From Ligula intestinalis (taxonomy: Eukaryota; Platyhelminthes; Cestoda; Diphyllobothriidea; Diphyllobothriidae): a DNA stretch of 64,000 bases. Shown here piece after piece: positions 31,431-42,955 of the stretch. The DNA lies in contig JAYGXS010000010.1 in assembly GCA_036362985.1 (NCBI GenBank), positions 4,496,153 through 4,560,152 on the forward strand, read 5' to 3'. The notes beneath the pieces were generated by a model, which worked only from the letters and a program-made list of their open reading frames with translations, was not told where the DNA came from and made no database searches. Made by a program: the position numbers and the translations under genes. How positions within the stretch are numbered: position 1 is the stretch's first letter; each line of letters opens with the position of its first letter.

Positions 31431-32590
31431 AAGAAAAAAATAAGCCCTATCCCGTGAGCTTCCGTACGTTCCTGGGGAACATGCACAAATGTAGGTATGA
31501 GAAGTTCACGAAATCAGTGCACCTCAGTATCTCGTCCGCATAAAATAAATCAAGGCAGGATGCGAATGAACAAACACAAGGGAAACTGGGATGACTATCT
31601 CTGCCTGGGTAATCCCTAGATCAATGGTTAGACCATTGTATTTAACAAGGTTTGATAAACAGGAGAATGCCAGTTCAAAATACAGACGTGCTTAAGCGTG
31701 GGCTTGGGCAAGGCGACTCAAAAGGAAGAAAAGGCACATTAACGCTGGTCTGCAAAGTGCCATAACAAAGCCCTTTCTGACGAGGAAACGTACTGGTGTC
31801 TGATTTTCAAAAGGTTTGCATTGTCATCAAGTCAAGTCAACTCAAATTTATTGAAGGAAATATATGCAAACGCTGTTGAACTCCCTCTCGGTACATAGAA
31901 TTTAAGAAATGCATCGGCAAAGCCGAACATTCCAAAGAAGTCGTTGACACAATTTCAAACGACTACTCACTTGTTTCAAGTAATAACCTCACACTCAGTT
32001 TACATGAGCCAGCAGTGTAACTGAGGAAGGAGAGCAGACAGTGAAAAAACTCCTAAGGTTGGCTCATAATTCAAAGTGGAATGTCATTTTTGGTTTTTAG
32101 GAGAAAAACTGTCGCTCGTGGGGAAGTATGTGAATGATAGGGGTATGATGCTTCTGTGAATGTTGACGGTAGCCATGGCATCCATGACGAGTAATATCTA
32201 CATCCGAAGGACCATACGAGGAGGAGACCTCGGAGTCACGAGAACGTCCCGAAGACCGGAGATGCGACCATGATACGCCTTTGCTGTGCCAAGAGCCGAG
32301 GAACCTGCCACGTCGTCAGCAGTCGGCCGATACGAGAAAGGGGGTGACAAAGCCGCGTAGCCTTGGACCATAGGTGCGGTAGATGCGTCCTCAGACACGA
32401 TCGGCGCAGATCGCATAGTGAGCAGAGACGTCATAGCTAGATAATGTCTGAAACTCATTTGGTTAAGTACTAATAATAATACTACTTACAAATTACTATT
32501 AGTATATATTTATAGCATTTCTAGTATTTCAGGAATTGGATGTAGAGCGCTTCAATTTTTAGATTCGGAATACTTCAGTGATTGGATTTG
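31431..32590. other. Unassigned sequence
   Basis: No motif in the minus frame 32198-32458 or elsewhere; no repeat partner seen. AT-rich run with TAATAATA near 32470 may be the LINE 3' tail. Confidence 0.35.
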
Positions 32591-32599
32591 GAGTACTTA

Positions 32600-33108
32600 A
32601 TCTTGACGATACTCATTAAATCGGTCTAGGTTTGCCTTGAAAACATCCACGGAAGGGGACATGACAATATCCGCAGGAAGGGCATTCCATCCCTGGATTA
32701 CCCTCTTAGAGAAAAAGAATTTTCTTGGGTCAAGTCTTGCCCCAGTCACACGTAATTTGAGGGGGTGTCCTCGCAGCCTAGAGGTGGTGGCCCTCTAGGG
32801 GGGCAGCAATCCTGAACACGCAACATGCGAAATGCCTAGATTAGGTCCCCACGTAGCTGCCTGTAATCCAGAGGAAACAAATCAAGATTTACCAATCGGG
32901 TCTCATAAGGGAGGTTCCGTTGGCCTCGTACTAATTTTTTTGCGTGTCTTTGTACCCTTTCGAGCTTTTCTTTGTCTTTGGCTGTCCAAGGTCTCCAGGC
33001 TTGGATGGCAAATTCCAGTTGAGGTCGCACGAACGTGCCGAATACCTTGCCAAATACAACTTTGTCAAACTTAGCGAAGGCGCGCTTGATTAGATACAAG
33101 CTCGACAT
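32600..33108 (-). pseudogene. LINE ORF2 C-terminal region
   Basis: FVRPQLEFAIQAWRPWTAKD, RVQRHAKKLVRG, then in another frame FFFSKRVIQGWNALPADIVM and VDVFKANLDRF. This is the standard end of CR1-like ORF2. Confidence 0.85.
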
Positions 33109-33306
33109 TGCGGATTAAGCCACTTTCAGGACGTGGAGTGATGGCTTCAGTGAAGACGTGAACCACACCCTCAGGTCTTTCTGAGCCTCTACCTCTGGCA
33201 GCGGCGTGTGATTCAGGTAATACACCCTCCGAGGCGTACTTCTGGTTGTACCAAAGCGCATTAGGTTGCATTTGGCCACATTGAATGGCATGAGCCAAGG
33301 GGTCGA

Positions 33307-33990
33307 CTATTGCTCCAGTCTATGCAAATTTGCCTGGAGGTTTAATTCATCGTCTTGGTTGCGTATGACCTTCCAAAGTTTTATGTCATCAGCAAACATT
33401 GCGATTTCGCAGTCTAGTCCGCTTATGCAGTCATCAATGTATATAAGGAAGAGAATAGGGCCAAGAACAGATCCCTGTGGAACCCCGCTCTCAACTGCTA
33501 CCTCCGCCGACCGCTGTTCGCCAATACATACGGTCTGGGTACGACCAGTCAAGAAGTTTGCTATCCACTGCAAAAGGTTTCCCCTTACCCCTATGTGGCT
33601 GAGCTTGTATAAGAGACGTTGATGGGGCGCCGTGTCAAACGCCTTCTCGAAGTCTACGAAGACTGTATGCACCGTATTCCCTTCATCGATCGCTCGGGTC
33701 CATTGTTCTAGACAATAGAGCAGATTGGTCAAGCAGGATCTTCCCCTGCGGAATCCGTGCTGCTTATCAGAAAGAAGTTGATGTTGCTCCAAAAAGTGCA
33801 TCAGCTCGCGTTTGACTATGCGTTCTACAAGCTTGCAGGATATTGAGATGAGACTGACCGGTCTATAGTTATTTGCGGTCGCCCGACTCCCACTTTTGTG
33901 GATGGGTGAGATCCACGCTGCCTTCCAATTGGCTGGCACTTGTCCAGTATTAAGAGAAGCTCGGAATATTAGGTAAAGGGGTACCGCCAA
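33307..33990 (-). pseudogene. LINE reverse transcriptase domain
   Basis: 227 codons open: NYRPVSLISISCKLVERIVK, QHGFRRGRSCLTNLL, FVDFEKAFDTAPHQRLL (motif A), GVPQGSVLGPILFLIYIDD (motif B) and EIAMFADDIKLWK (motif C FADD). The frame breaks after HRLEQ; the downstream part is at 32836-33108. Confidence 0.92.
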
Positions 33991-34396
33991 CTCTATGGCT
34001 AGCTCTTTTAATAGCTTTGAAGGTATCTCATCCGAACCTGACGACTTCGTTTATTTGAGCTGTAGCAGTTCTCGCAGAGCGGTAGCTTCCGTGAGTGCAA
34101 CTGAGTCTATGGTCTGGATCACACACAGACTGCAGTTAATAGCGATGAACTCAGACTCTCTCGTAAAGACCGACTGAAAGAAGCAGGATAGATGTTCCGC
34201 CTTTTCGTTAATCTCGGAAATTGCTACACTGTCGTCTGTTTTTAGCAGAGGAATAGGGTCTCTTTTTCGAGTACATTGCCTAACGTAGCTGTAGAAAAGC
34301 TTTGGGTTTCCTACTGCACGGTTTATTAGATTAATCTCGATGTTTTGGTGGCTAATTCATATCCGGCTCTTAAACTTGTTTCTCTGCGCCTTATAC

Positions 34397-34693
34397 CTAT
34401 TTTACGATTCGGGGGTCCTCTTTTTTTCGATAGATTTTGAACATCCTACCTTTGCGGTTTACTTCGCTCTTTAGTGTCGGCGGTAGCCATCGAGGCCTAT
34501 TTGTTACTTTCTTTACCGTGATAGGACAGAAATCGGTAATTAGTCCGTGTAATACGGCTTTGAATGCCGACCAATCATCGAGAACGCACCCGTTGAATAG
34601 TTCGTTCCAGTCTATCTCGCTCACTGTGGTTTTCATTTGTGTAAAGTCCCCTCTCCAGATGTTGCGTCTGGTTACCGCACTACGATCGGGCAC
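34397..34693 (-). pseudogene. LINE linker between endonuclease and RT
   Basis: VSEIDWNELFNGCVLDDWSA and RPRWLPPTLKSEVNRKGRMF are typical of the region between the two domains in CR1-like LINEs (the shape W(L/M)...L...KR..F). Confidence 0.75.
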
Positions 34694-34857
34694 AGAGAAG
34701 AGTGAATATTCTCACTGTAGCACTACGTGATCAATTTTTCCGAGAGGTGGTAAACAATTTACAATGTCCACGCTATCAGGTGCTTTGGTAAGTACTAGGT
34801 CTAAGCAATTAGCTTGTTGCCCTTCGCGTAGTCTGGTCGGATATAGGACGTGTTGCG

Positions 34858-35412
34858 TTAGGAAAGATGCCTGTACTGGGTGCAGGAGTCGTCGATCGAA
34901 ATTTTTGCTTCTGAGCCGGGCACAGAACTCACATTCCAGTCGATATGGGGGGCGTTAAAGTCTCCCATGACCATGACATCGGATCTCCTAGCAATTTCTT
35001 CGACTCCTTCTATCAGACTATTGTCTGACTGTTGGTTGCTCGATGGTGGACGGTAGACCGCCATGATGTCAAGGGTCTGTGACCCCGGTGTTCTAACGGT
35101 GAGCCATATTGCCTCTATATTGCCCGAAAGGTTTTCGGATTTGTCGGACACAAGCAGGCCGTGTCTAACATAGATTAGCACACCCCCACCTTGACGCCCG
35201 ACTCTATCTTTTCGGAAAACTTGAAACCCGGGGAGAGCAATTTCCTGGTCGCCTACCTTCGTGGACAACCATGTTTCTGTTATGCAGACGACGTCTGTTT
35301 CCAGTTGGCACGTAATAATTTTAAGCTCATCTAATTTGGAGAGCAGGCTTTGTGCATTTGTGTACATGCACTTTAGTTTCTTTGTACGGTGTAACCCGGT
35401 CGTGACAGTCAC
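34858..35412 (-). pseudogene. LINE AP-endonuclease domain
   Basis: YTNAQSLLSKLDELKI, VVCITETWLS (catalytic Glu), GGGVLIYVRHGL, MAVYRPPSS, and VMVMGDFNAPHIDW (Asp and Asn of the EEP fold). It nicks the target DNA. The C-terminal part of the domain continues in another frame. Confidence 0.9.
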
Positions 35413-35450
35413 TTCCTAACCGTCGTTCGGAGTATTACGGTTTGGTTCAA

Positions 35451-36420
35451 TGTTTTCTTCTGAATTATCTTCCCGTTGAAAATTTTCAGGCCTACCTCGC
35501 CATTCTTGTTCCTCGACTGTAGTTCCGCTACGTAGTCGTGTTTATTGCCTGTTTACAGACAAGGTTACAATAAAATATGTATGTAGTAGAAGTTCGAGCT
35601 AACAGGGAAAACGAAACTCATCAATGTTTTTACTGGTGTTTGTCAGTAACTGGTGTTCTGCAGAGGTAAAAAAAACATTGTGACTCACTGAATGATAGTA
35701 GTTCGGGGCGCGGTAGGATTGGCACGGTTCCGTGTTATGGGGCCGGTATTCCGCACCAGACACCAGGCTCGTTGGCGGATGGTTGTTCGCTGTCGGCTGA
35801 AGAATTAGACGGTTGTAGGCTGCAAAGTCAGCAACACTGTCCTCAGGTTGAAGGCCGGCTTAGGGCTCAGAGTCCGCAAACGCCATCAGAGTGGAAGAGA
35901 GAAATTCAGCACCCAAAATTTGTGAAAGACGTCCTGGAGGTAGAAAACTAGTGGTATTTCTCTTAAACAACGGAAATCTTTGCTGAATTCTGCTATTTCT
36001 GGGTAGCTTACGTCAGATTCTCATAGAGTTTACTGAACAGGACTGACGATATCCAGTTGTGCGTGGCAGAGGAAGAAGTCAAGAAAGTCACCTCGGATAC
36101 CGGTGCGCCGAGAGTGGCCAGGCTGTCCCGAAACAGTAAAGGAGATTAAAAGTACGACTGTGTAAAGGCTTAAACAACAAAAATAGCACCCTTCTATAAT
36201 CTTCAAATACATAAGGGATCAAGGTTCGAAAGGACCACGCCACCGTTGTTAGTTCAGATTACAGTGGTCTGAAAAGAAAACTCTTTCAGCCTATAAACGC
36301 TGAACCGATTTTAGTTTTCTCCGTTCACCAGCGCACAGAAGGCTAAATAGAAGCGAGCAGTATTCCAGACTGGGCATAACGTACAGTTTTTTTCGAAAAC
36401 TGGTTTTACATTTCGGAAAG
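35451..36420. other. Unassigned, probably LINE 5' region and flank
   Basis: No frame with motif. AATAAAATATGTATG at about 35570 and low similarity to anything else in the window. Confidence 0.35.
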
Positions 36421-36429
36421 TAAACCCGG

Positions 36430-36960
36430 TAGTTCGACGTCCGCAGGCGTCCTTTGGGAAAATGGGGAAGATTTATTCAGCAAGTTTTTTACCCTGGATC
36501 CCCAGGTTGTCGTCAGACTTGACAAACTGTGCTGCTACAGTCGTCTAGTGTGGGCGCTAATTGGTTGTTGCAATTTGCGCAATGCCATGGTGGACATTAT
36601 TAGCAGTTGCAATGGCGTAATGGCTAATTGGTAGCTGTAAAATGCGTCGGTCCGGGGTCAGTCCGGGTCCTCCGGTGTGAGTGCTAATTGCGGTTCATAC
36701 TGGTCCATAGGTGTCGGCCCTCGTCTCTTCCAACATTCTTTGATATGTTTGTACACTCCATCCAACTTGATACGCCGGTTGGTGCATGAATCATTGGAGT
36801 GCATGACCTCAAGAAATTCTCGGCCTTTTTTGGAGGAGCAAACTCCGGGGATGCGTGTTTTTTCGCATGCAAAGTTATGTCTTGTGTCAAGGCAATGCAT
36901 AACCACTTCTGACACGTGGTCACGTCTCTTCACTGCTAATTGCAACGCGGATCGATGTGA
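36430..36960 (-). pseudogene. PLE GIY-YIG 3' fragment (family E)
   Basis: Minus strand: VKRRDHVSEVVMHCLDTRHN, CSSKKGREFLEVMHSNDSCT, then RRIKLDGVYKHIKECWKRR. The same family end is at 53.2-53.45 and 55.1-55.3 kb. A degenerate hammerhead follows at 36478-36522. Confidence 0.85.
36478..36522 (-). ncRNA. Degenerate hammerhead motif, family E
   Basis: CAAGTCTGACGAC, stem II CCTGG/CCAGG, then AAAA in place of GAAA, directly followed by ACTTG, which pairs perfectly with CAAGT (stem I). Stem III is lost. AATAAA and TCCCAAAG follow. Confidence 0.5.
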
Positions 36961-36969
36961 AAACTACGG

Positions 36970-37096
36970 TTGACAGTATTGCCGTCAAAGACTAGGGAGA
37001 GTGGAATGGCCATTTCGGCTTATAAGCCGAAGCTCGAACTCGTAACATTTTCGATCAGAATCTAACGCTCTAGCCATTGAGACACGAGCTCCTTGT
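36970..37096 (-). repeat. tRNA-derived SINE
   Basis: Minus strand: A box TGTCTCAATGGCTAGAGCG, B box ACGAGTTCGAGCT, then GCTTATAAGCCGAAATGGCC and CATTCCACTCTCCC. Partner of 4892-5050. Confidence 0.75.
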
Positions 37097-37164
37097 CTTG
37101 CCGATCTACCGTTATCTATGAATCCATACATTCTCCTACATGGGGCCTAGTGGTCAATTCAACT

Positions 37165-37527
37165 TTACTTAGCGCGCCGAAGTGGAGAGATGGGATCATT
37201 CAAATCAACAACACGAAAGTTTCCCAAATCAGAAGTCGGAGAAGACTGATGAGTGTTGACAACCGTTGCTGAGCGACAGAACCTTACGAGGCCGCTGTAC
37301 GCATCCAGCCAGTACACCCTAAGGATAGGGTTGGCTACCTCGATTAGAATGAAGTCATCTAAAAATCCCATGCGAAGCTCGTGATACGGTATATTGTGGT
37401 CAAAGAGGAAGGTTCGTCTCCACACACATCCACGAGCACCAGTTGGCAGCGAAAAGGTGTGACCTTTTGTCCGAAATGGCTGTGCATTGCCTTGACACGG
37501 GACACGCCTTGGCATGGGACAAAACAC
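37165..37527 (-). pseudogene. Possible Ty3/gypsy protease fragment
   Basis: The frame contains FLDDFILIEVANPILRVYWL then GLVRFCRSATVVNTHQSSPT. This resembles the NPILGxDxLxxxGLLVD segment of Ty3/gypsy aspartic proteases, but the catalytic D(S/T)G is not visible. Weak. Confidence 0.35.
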
Positions 37528-37589
37528 GCTAGGCCGTTTGGATCAGGTTAGACTATGAATGGAACAAGCGATTGTCAGCGATACAATTA

Positions 37590-37908
37590 CAGTAGTCGCC
37601 GATTATTAAGCCCACGGTAAATAGGCCCAGCCGCGTATTAAGCCCGAATCAGCTTGGGACGGAATTTTACATAGCAATATCCGCCGGCTAATAAGCCCAG
37701 TCGCCGGCTACAAAGCTCAGTTTGCCAACAGGACAGAGTTAGATTCTCATCTCTTGTACATAACCACGCTCTGCAGTACGTATGTAATGTATAGTGCCTA
37801 TCCTGCGTTTGCTAATCAAGAACTAGGACTCTCCGGTTATTGCGCCCGCCACTTATTAAGCCCACTTTGGTCTGGGCCCGAGGTGGGCTTAATAACCGGT
37901 GACTACTG
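37590..37908. mobile_element. pogo/Tigger-like MITE, 319 bp
   Basis: Terminal inverted repeats CAGTAGTCGCCGATTATTAA and its near-complement ending ...CGGTGACTACTG, flanked by TA on both sides (target duplication). Inside are more copies of the TTAAGCCCA / GCCGGCTA(A/C) phrases. No coding. Inverted relative to 48370-48782. Confidence 0.85.
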
Positions 37909-38436
37909 TATAGTCCTTACGAAACTTACTGGTGAACCTTGTGAATACTTCTACTCTCCGCCATTCATGCAGCTCTCAGGAACTCGTGCTCAACATGCTC
38001 CGTTATCGGTTTCTGATATAAGTCAGTAGAAGGTGTCCGTTAAGTGCACCTGGAGTTTATACTCCCAAATTACTGGTAATATGGGTTGCAGTTTGATCTT
38101 GTCTTGTGGAGGCAAAATATGGGATCAAATCTAGTTAAAAAACAATATCCGCCATCACTACCAGAGGCTAAAACAGGTAATTGTTCTCATGCTCAATTTT
38201 CAAGTGAGTTCCAGGCTCCTGTTCTTTATTTTTCTATTTTTACAGTCTTCGCATTTCTGCTTGATACGCCAACGCACCGTGAAAGCTGGGGTCCATGTTA
38301 ATACATAATTAATATATTACTTTCTTATTGTTAGTAGATAGTGCTGTTGACTGAGGGCACCAAACAAGGTCAGCGAAAGTACGTATTCAAGTATTCATCA
38401 TCAGGCCTGTAGAGTAAAATGTGTTGAGAAGGAAAA

Positions 38437-39160
38437 TATGCGATCGCTGGGACAATATTTTTAGTCGCCTGACGTTTCAACATCTGTTGCAGATTTTTAA
38501 CCAGAGACATCAGCAGAAAATAGTAACAGAAACGGGGGTACATGCACAGGAAGTTGCATAGGACACAGTCATTGCTGCATACGCATGACAAATAACGACA
38601 ATTACCGATAACTGCTCTCTTGTGCGTGGATTGCCTGCTGAGCGGCATGCGGACTTGCATCACGCGTGTTGGAATTGGACGTGATGATTGCTCGGCCATC
38701 TGGTTCCTTGGTTTTGGAATAAGACGATGCGGTAGCCTGTGAGTTCCCCAACTGGCCATTTGCTTTGAACAAACTGAGCCTCAGCACCGAAGATGCTTTG
38801 GGCAAGTCGTTACACTTGTTTATGGACTAGAGGCCCGTAAACCATGACGCAAATAGTTCTCGGCTAACACGATTATCATCTGTTGTGAGAATTTCGGCCT
38901 CAGCAAATTTGAATAAGCGGCCAGGTCTCGTCGAATGAGCCGCGCAACTTGAGAATTGGCATCATTTCGCCGCACTGCTGCTGCATCTTCGGCAATTCGC
39001 GTCTTGAGAAGTCTGCCAGTTTCTCCGATATAGCTGCTTCATCCGCAACTGCATCAGGTCCTGCAGAAGACTCCAGATGTTTCTTGCCGTGGCAGTGGGT
39101 CTTTCTGCTTCCTCCGAGGAACCAGATGTCCCACTGACGGCATCTGTTTCTTCTCATTTG
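38437..39160 (-). pseudogene. PLE GIY-YIG fragment, minus copy of a divergent pair
   Basis: Broken frames include SGTSGSSEEAERPTATARN-like linker, EAAISEKLADFSRRELPKMQ (out of frame reading of the GETGRLLKTRIAE block) and the pLTR. Same family as 39589-40470, which faces the other way; the two endonuclease 5' parts face each other across about 500 bp. Confidence 0.8.
38465..38510 (-). ncRNA. Degenerate hammerhead motif
   Basis: GTCTCTGGTTAAAAATCTGCAAC and GATGTTGAAACGTCAGGCG. The CUGAUGA box is lost (CUGGUUA); stems I and III and the CCCAGCGATCG box at 19 nt persist. Confidence 0.55.
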
Positions 39161-39588
39161 CTTCCTAGGAATCGTATTCTCGCTTGTATTGAAAAGTTAA
39201 AATTCTATGAGGTCAGTCTCAGTGGGATTCGTATCTGCGAAAGCAAGGAACTGGCTTACATTTGCTTATTACTGTGCTTGAATCCTACCGTGAACAACGA
39301 GTTTTGCACAACTGGGTCAAATGACTAATAATAGAACAACAGTAAATAATTTCAAGGATGATAATTATTAGCTAATAGTACTTAACAGTAAAAGATCTAC
39401 CGCAACGATTGTGGTGGCCTAAAGACAAAAAAATTCAGGAAAGCGACAAAAACTATGCAAGTACTGAACTCCAACAGCAACCACGCGATCAGCCACAAAC
39501 GTTATCGCGTAAGGACGCTTTATCAGCTGCCGAGACGCGCTGCAGTTAACCAGAAGAAAAAATTGCCGCAATAAAATATTTTCGACGG

Positions 39589-40314
39589 GTGTCCAGAGTA
39601 AATTACTACCCGCGCAACTTCGTCAATAGGTGTATGGGCAAGCGATATAGCCAACAAACTCACATCGGCTTCAGATTTTGGCGAGTGATTCCGTATGGCA
39701 AAAACGTCTTGGAGGCCGCCGGCCGCCTTCTCGCACAACTTGGAGTTGGAGTCGCACACAGGCCGGCGGCAAACATAAGGCGTCAGATAATGAAGCCGAA
39801 AGACCTATTACCAGTGAAAGAACCATCTGGAGTCGTCTACGGGATCTGGTGCAGTTGCGGGCAAAGCAGCTATGTCGGAGAAACTGGCAGGCTTCTCAAG
39901 ACGCGAATTGCCGAACACGCGGCAGCAGTGCGGCGAAATGATGCCAATTCTCAGGTTGCGGCTCATTCGACGAGACCCGGCCACACATCCAAATTTTATG
40001 AGGCTGAAATTCTCGCGAGAGGGGACAATCGACTGAGCCGAGAAGTACTTGAGTCATGTTTCACGGGCCCCCAATCCATCAACAAGTACAACGATTTGCC
40101 TAATCCATATTCGGTGCCAAGACTCAATTTGGTCAAAGCAGGTCACCGCTTGAGCGACGGACAGGCCACCGCCTCATCTTACAGCAGTACCGGAGGGCCA
40201 TATGACCGGGCAATAATCACACTCGAGTCCACCACGCGTGATGAAAGGTCAGCAGTTCAGAGCCCACATGCCGTTCAACTGACCACCAACGCTCAAGAAG
40301 GGAATTACGGTTAA
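39589..40314 (+). CDS. PLE GIY-YIG endonuclease fragment, open 241-codon frame
   Basis: From about residue 26: WRVIPYGKNVLEAAGRLLAQ, GVGVAHRPAANIRRQIMKPK, GVVYGIWCSCGQSSYVGETG (GIY-YIG core), LLKTRIAEHAAAVRRNDANS, then a C-terminal extension. No RT, so it is a 5'-truncated insertion. No frame break. The Glu helix (SREVLESCF) is present. Followed by a pLTR with a deleted hammerhead. Confidence 0.88.
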   Translation: MSRVNYYPRNFVNRCMGKRYSQQTHIGFRFWRVIPYGKNVLEAAGRLLAQLGVGVAHRPAANIRRQIMKPKDLLPVKEPSGVVYGIWCSCGQSSYVGETGRLLKTRIAEHAAAVRRNDANSQVAAHSTRPGHTSKFYEAEILARGDNRLSREVLESCFTGPQSINKYNDLPNPYSVPRLNLVKAGHRLSDGQATASSYSSTGGPYDRAIITLESTTRDERSAVQSPHAVQLTTNAQEGNYG

Positions 40315-40404
40315 TTGTAATTGTATGTTTGCAGTAATTCCTGTATCCTATATATCCTGCGAACTCCTGTGCATATGCTACCCTATCTGCTATTGCTCTC
40401 TGAC

Positions 40405-40432
40405 TATGTCTCTGATGACGAATCAGGCGGAT
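40405..40432 (+). ncRNA. Hammerhead motif with internal deletion
   Basis: ATGTCTCTGATGACGAATCAGGCGGATAAA written in pieces: the CTGATGA box is joined directly to CAGGCGG. About 20 nt (stem II 3' strand, GAAA, stem III) are missing, so it cannot cleave. The CCCAGCGATCG box still follows at 19 nt. Confidence 0.7.
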
Positions 40433-40479
40433 AAAAGTATTGTCCCAGCGATCGAGTCGTCTTCTTCTCAAGGGGCTTC

Positions 40480-41950
40480 CGTTAGTGGTCGGGAGAACGT
40501 TCATCAACGAGTGTCAATATATGATTCACTCGCTTGTTATGATGTCACAACACAGTCTACAACTTCTGGTAGATTGTGTAGAGTAATGCACAGTTGCTTC
40601 CGAAAAATTGCATAGAACTTCGTTTAGAAATATTCATAAGAAGGCACAACGTAGGCTATGCTGCCAAATTTGCGTAATCCGTACTGCTTTTCCACTACCA
40701 TGTTCCAAAAAGGGTCAGTTTCCTACAAGGCAATCATCCGAATTCTTTCTACGAAATCCGATCAGCTTTTGTACGCGCAGTCAACTCACAAGAAAACTAA
40801 GTCCTAAATCAGTAAATACCTTGGAGAGTTTACAATTTCACGACTCGCTGAGAAGGTACCCGTTCGGGTTCCTGTCAATCACAACTCAATCCCACCCGGC
40901 ATGTGCGTTTGCTTAGTTCCCATCTTTTTTGAAGTTAGCCACTACCACCATCGCCCAACACTCACGTGAACTTTGGTCTGAGCCAACTACAAAGGTTTTG
41001 TTCAAGGAGTCACAAAAAAACAATGTTGTGTGTGTGAACGTGTGATTTAAAAAAATGTTGCCATAAATGGCCTCCGGGTACACTGCAGCCAATGTTTAAC
41101 TTGACGCTTCATCGGGTCATTGGGTTGGTAGCTTAAATTAGGTGGTCGGATGAGAGAACCGATGCTTTCTATTATGACGGCCTAACGAACAACCTTAGCA
41201 AGCAGTAGTTTGCAAGGTATAGCCGCACTCCAAGCAGGCTATTGATTGGCCTACATGGGCGAATGTACACAAGCTGTCAGTCGATTGATTATTCAGAATT
41301 TGAGCTACGGTCATCCACTGAGCCAACAACCAATGGGACCGGCCACTATTTCAGAAGAGAATCGGATTGGTTCGTGGACCTATCTTACACACGTTCGTTT
41401 CCCTTATTTTGTTCTACCTCTAACACTCAAGGACTTCCGCTTTCTGCAGACTTCCTGTTGTTTTCTCTCTTTGGGGGCTCACATGAGGCGTAGTTAGACG
41501 GCGAATATTTTGGCCTGGGCGTCCGTTACAACAACTTGGTGAGGTGATACCTCGGTCTGGGCCTTCCGTTACAAAACTTTCTACGTAGTATGATCACCTT
41601 AACCAGGTTGAAGCATACAATCATCTGAGATCATGGGCGAGTCGGCTGTGTCAATAAGCAGCGAAGGCGAGTTTAAACGTTTTTGAGCCATGCATAGCTC
41701 ATAGCATTAACCACTAGATGTTTTTTCAGATAACTGAAGCACTGTTTTCCCGAAATAAAATTGAATAGGGCAAAGGCGATGAAATACGCAGGATTTACTG
41801 AGGCCACAGAAATTCGTGACCTCTTCTTCAACTGCGTACAGTCCTTGGTAAAATGTCCAATTCAATATCGACCTAGAGGGCGAAAACAGAACGTGAACTG
41901 TTGGTCCGCCAATGCAAGCTAACATGTGAGTCCCAGGAAGTAATTGTGAT
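40480..41950. other. Unassigned sequence
   Basis: The frame pair at 41242-41497 and the AGCCAATC...TTCAGAAGAGAATCGGATTGG region resemble 49.66-49.72 kb (inverted), so a short dispersed repeat is present at about 41320-41380. No exon recognised. Confidence 0.4.
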
Positions 41951-41988
41951 GCAGAAGACGACTCGATCGCTGGGACAATACCTTTATT

Positions 41989-42026
41989 CGCATATCCGTC
42001 GCGAATTTATCATCAGATATATAAGC
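41989..42026 (-). ncRNA. Hammerhead motif with deletion (left half)
   Basis: TCTGATGATAAATTCGCGACGGATATGCGAATAAA in pieces: the stretch CGAAACGTCAGG is missing, so the catalytic 3' half is lost. The box CCCAGCGATCG follows. Confidence 0.65.
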
Positions 42027-42447
42027 ACAGCGCAGTAGCAGATACAGGTAGTGTGTGCACAGGAGTTTTTGCCGTATAAGACAGTTAAAATTTAAACGTG
42101 GAAAAATCGATAACTGTTTGGTATGAGCGCTTATTTGCTACGTCAGGCGTAGGATGACCTAGTGGCTTTTCCGTTCCCCAAATGGTGATTTGCTTTGGCC
42201 GCATTAAGTCTCAACACCGAATATAGATTGGGCAAATCGTTGCACTTTTGATGGAACGGGGGCCTATGAAACATGACTCAAGTAATTCTCGGCTCACCCG
42301 ATTCTCAATACGTCGTGATACGCCTGACGTAACGAATCAGCACTCACACCAAACAGTTATCGATTTTTGCACACGTTTAAATTTTACCTGTCTTATATGG
42401 CAAAATTCCTGCGCACACACTACCTCTATCTGCTACTGTGATGTGAT

Positions 42448-42494
42448 TATGTCTCTGATGATGAATCCGCGACGGATATCGAAACGTCAGGTGA
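42448..42494 (+). ncRNA. Hammerhead ribozyme motif, consensus copy (right half)
   Basis: GTCTCTGATGAT, stem II GAATCC/GGATATC, GAAACGTCAGGTG. All core residues intact. The box CCCGGCGATAG is 19 nt downstream. Confidence 0.8.
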
Positions 42495-42619
42495 ATAAAA
42501 GTATTGTCCCGGCGATAGAGTTGTCTTCTTCTCGGCTGTTGATCTGGTATGCTGGTACAATTGGGGAGAGCGACAGGAGGGAAGTTATTTAAGCACAGCA
42601 ATTTACAGTTTAATCACGT

Positions 42620-42753
42620 TGTAACTTACCATACTAACAGCCTAGATACTTGCTAAAAGGCCCAGACACGTGTTTCGCCGGTATTCTGCCGCTGCTTGAC
42701 ACAGCTGCGAGGTGTCCGGCTCATCAGTGGGTCCCCCGGCTTTCCCTATCTGC
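42620..42753 (-). mobile_element. 134-bp hammerhead element, copy 1 (full length)
   Basis: Minus strand: begins GCAGATAGGGAAAGC, carries a complete hammerhead, ends GGTAAGTTACA. Exactly the same length as the copy at 58144-58277. Non-coding, no poly(A) tail, no box-A/B promoter. Flanks show no obvious target duplication here. Confidence 0.78.
42659..42735 (-). ncRNA. Hammerhead ribozyme, 134-bp family, all core residues intact
   Basis: Stem I CCCA/TGGG, CTGATGA, stem II GCCGG/CCGGC with an extended hairpin (CGCAGCT/AGCAGCG), GAAA, stem III ACAC/GTGT with no loop, C at the cleavage position. No extra nucleotide after CTGATGA, unlike the PLE copies. Confidence 0.85.
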
Positions 42754-42955
42754 TTTCTGGTTGATACACCCGTTTCGAAATTTCAGCTTTTTAACCCCCA
42801 GAGAAATTAACTTCTGTTCGCGGTATAGATCAATATATTTAAGGTCTATAGGCGTAGACCGAAATTGTAAGTGTATATTTGTGTTGGAACCCGTCAACCC
42901 CTATGAAATATACACCTTCTGTCATCAGACAGTCTTTAGTAGTATAAATTGACGC

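Larger units (their letters stand above)
32470..35450 (-). mobile_element. CR1/jockey-clade LINE, nearly complete ORF2, frameshifted
   Basis: Non-LTR retrotransposon on the minus strand: APE-type endonuclease, linker, RT, and C-terminal region in order, interrupted by a few stops and frame changes. The 3' end is an A/T-rich ACTTAATAATAATACTA-like run at about 32470, consistent with a short microsatellite tail. No ORF1 recognised upstream of 35412. Confidence 0.88.
41962..42535. mobile_element. PLE pLTR palindrome
   Basis: Left half 41962-42155 (minus) and right half 42330-42535 (plus) are the same PLE tail in opposite orientation, including a hammerhead each; the middle 42156-42329 is decayed endonuclease 3' end and linker in minus orientation. 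Confidence 0.82.

Noticed and set aside
37165..37527. Intact retroviral-type protease
   Set aside because: Only a weak resemblance to a Ty3/gypsy protease C-terminal part; no catalytic DSG/DTG. Kept as a low-confidence pseudogene only.
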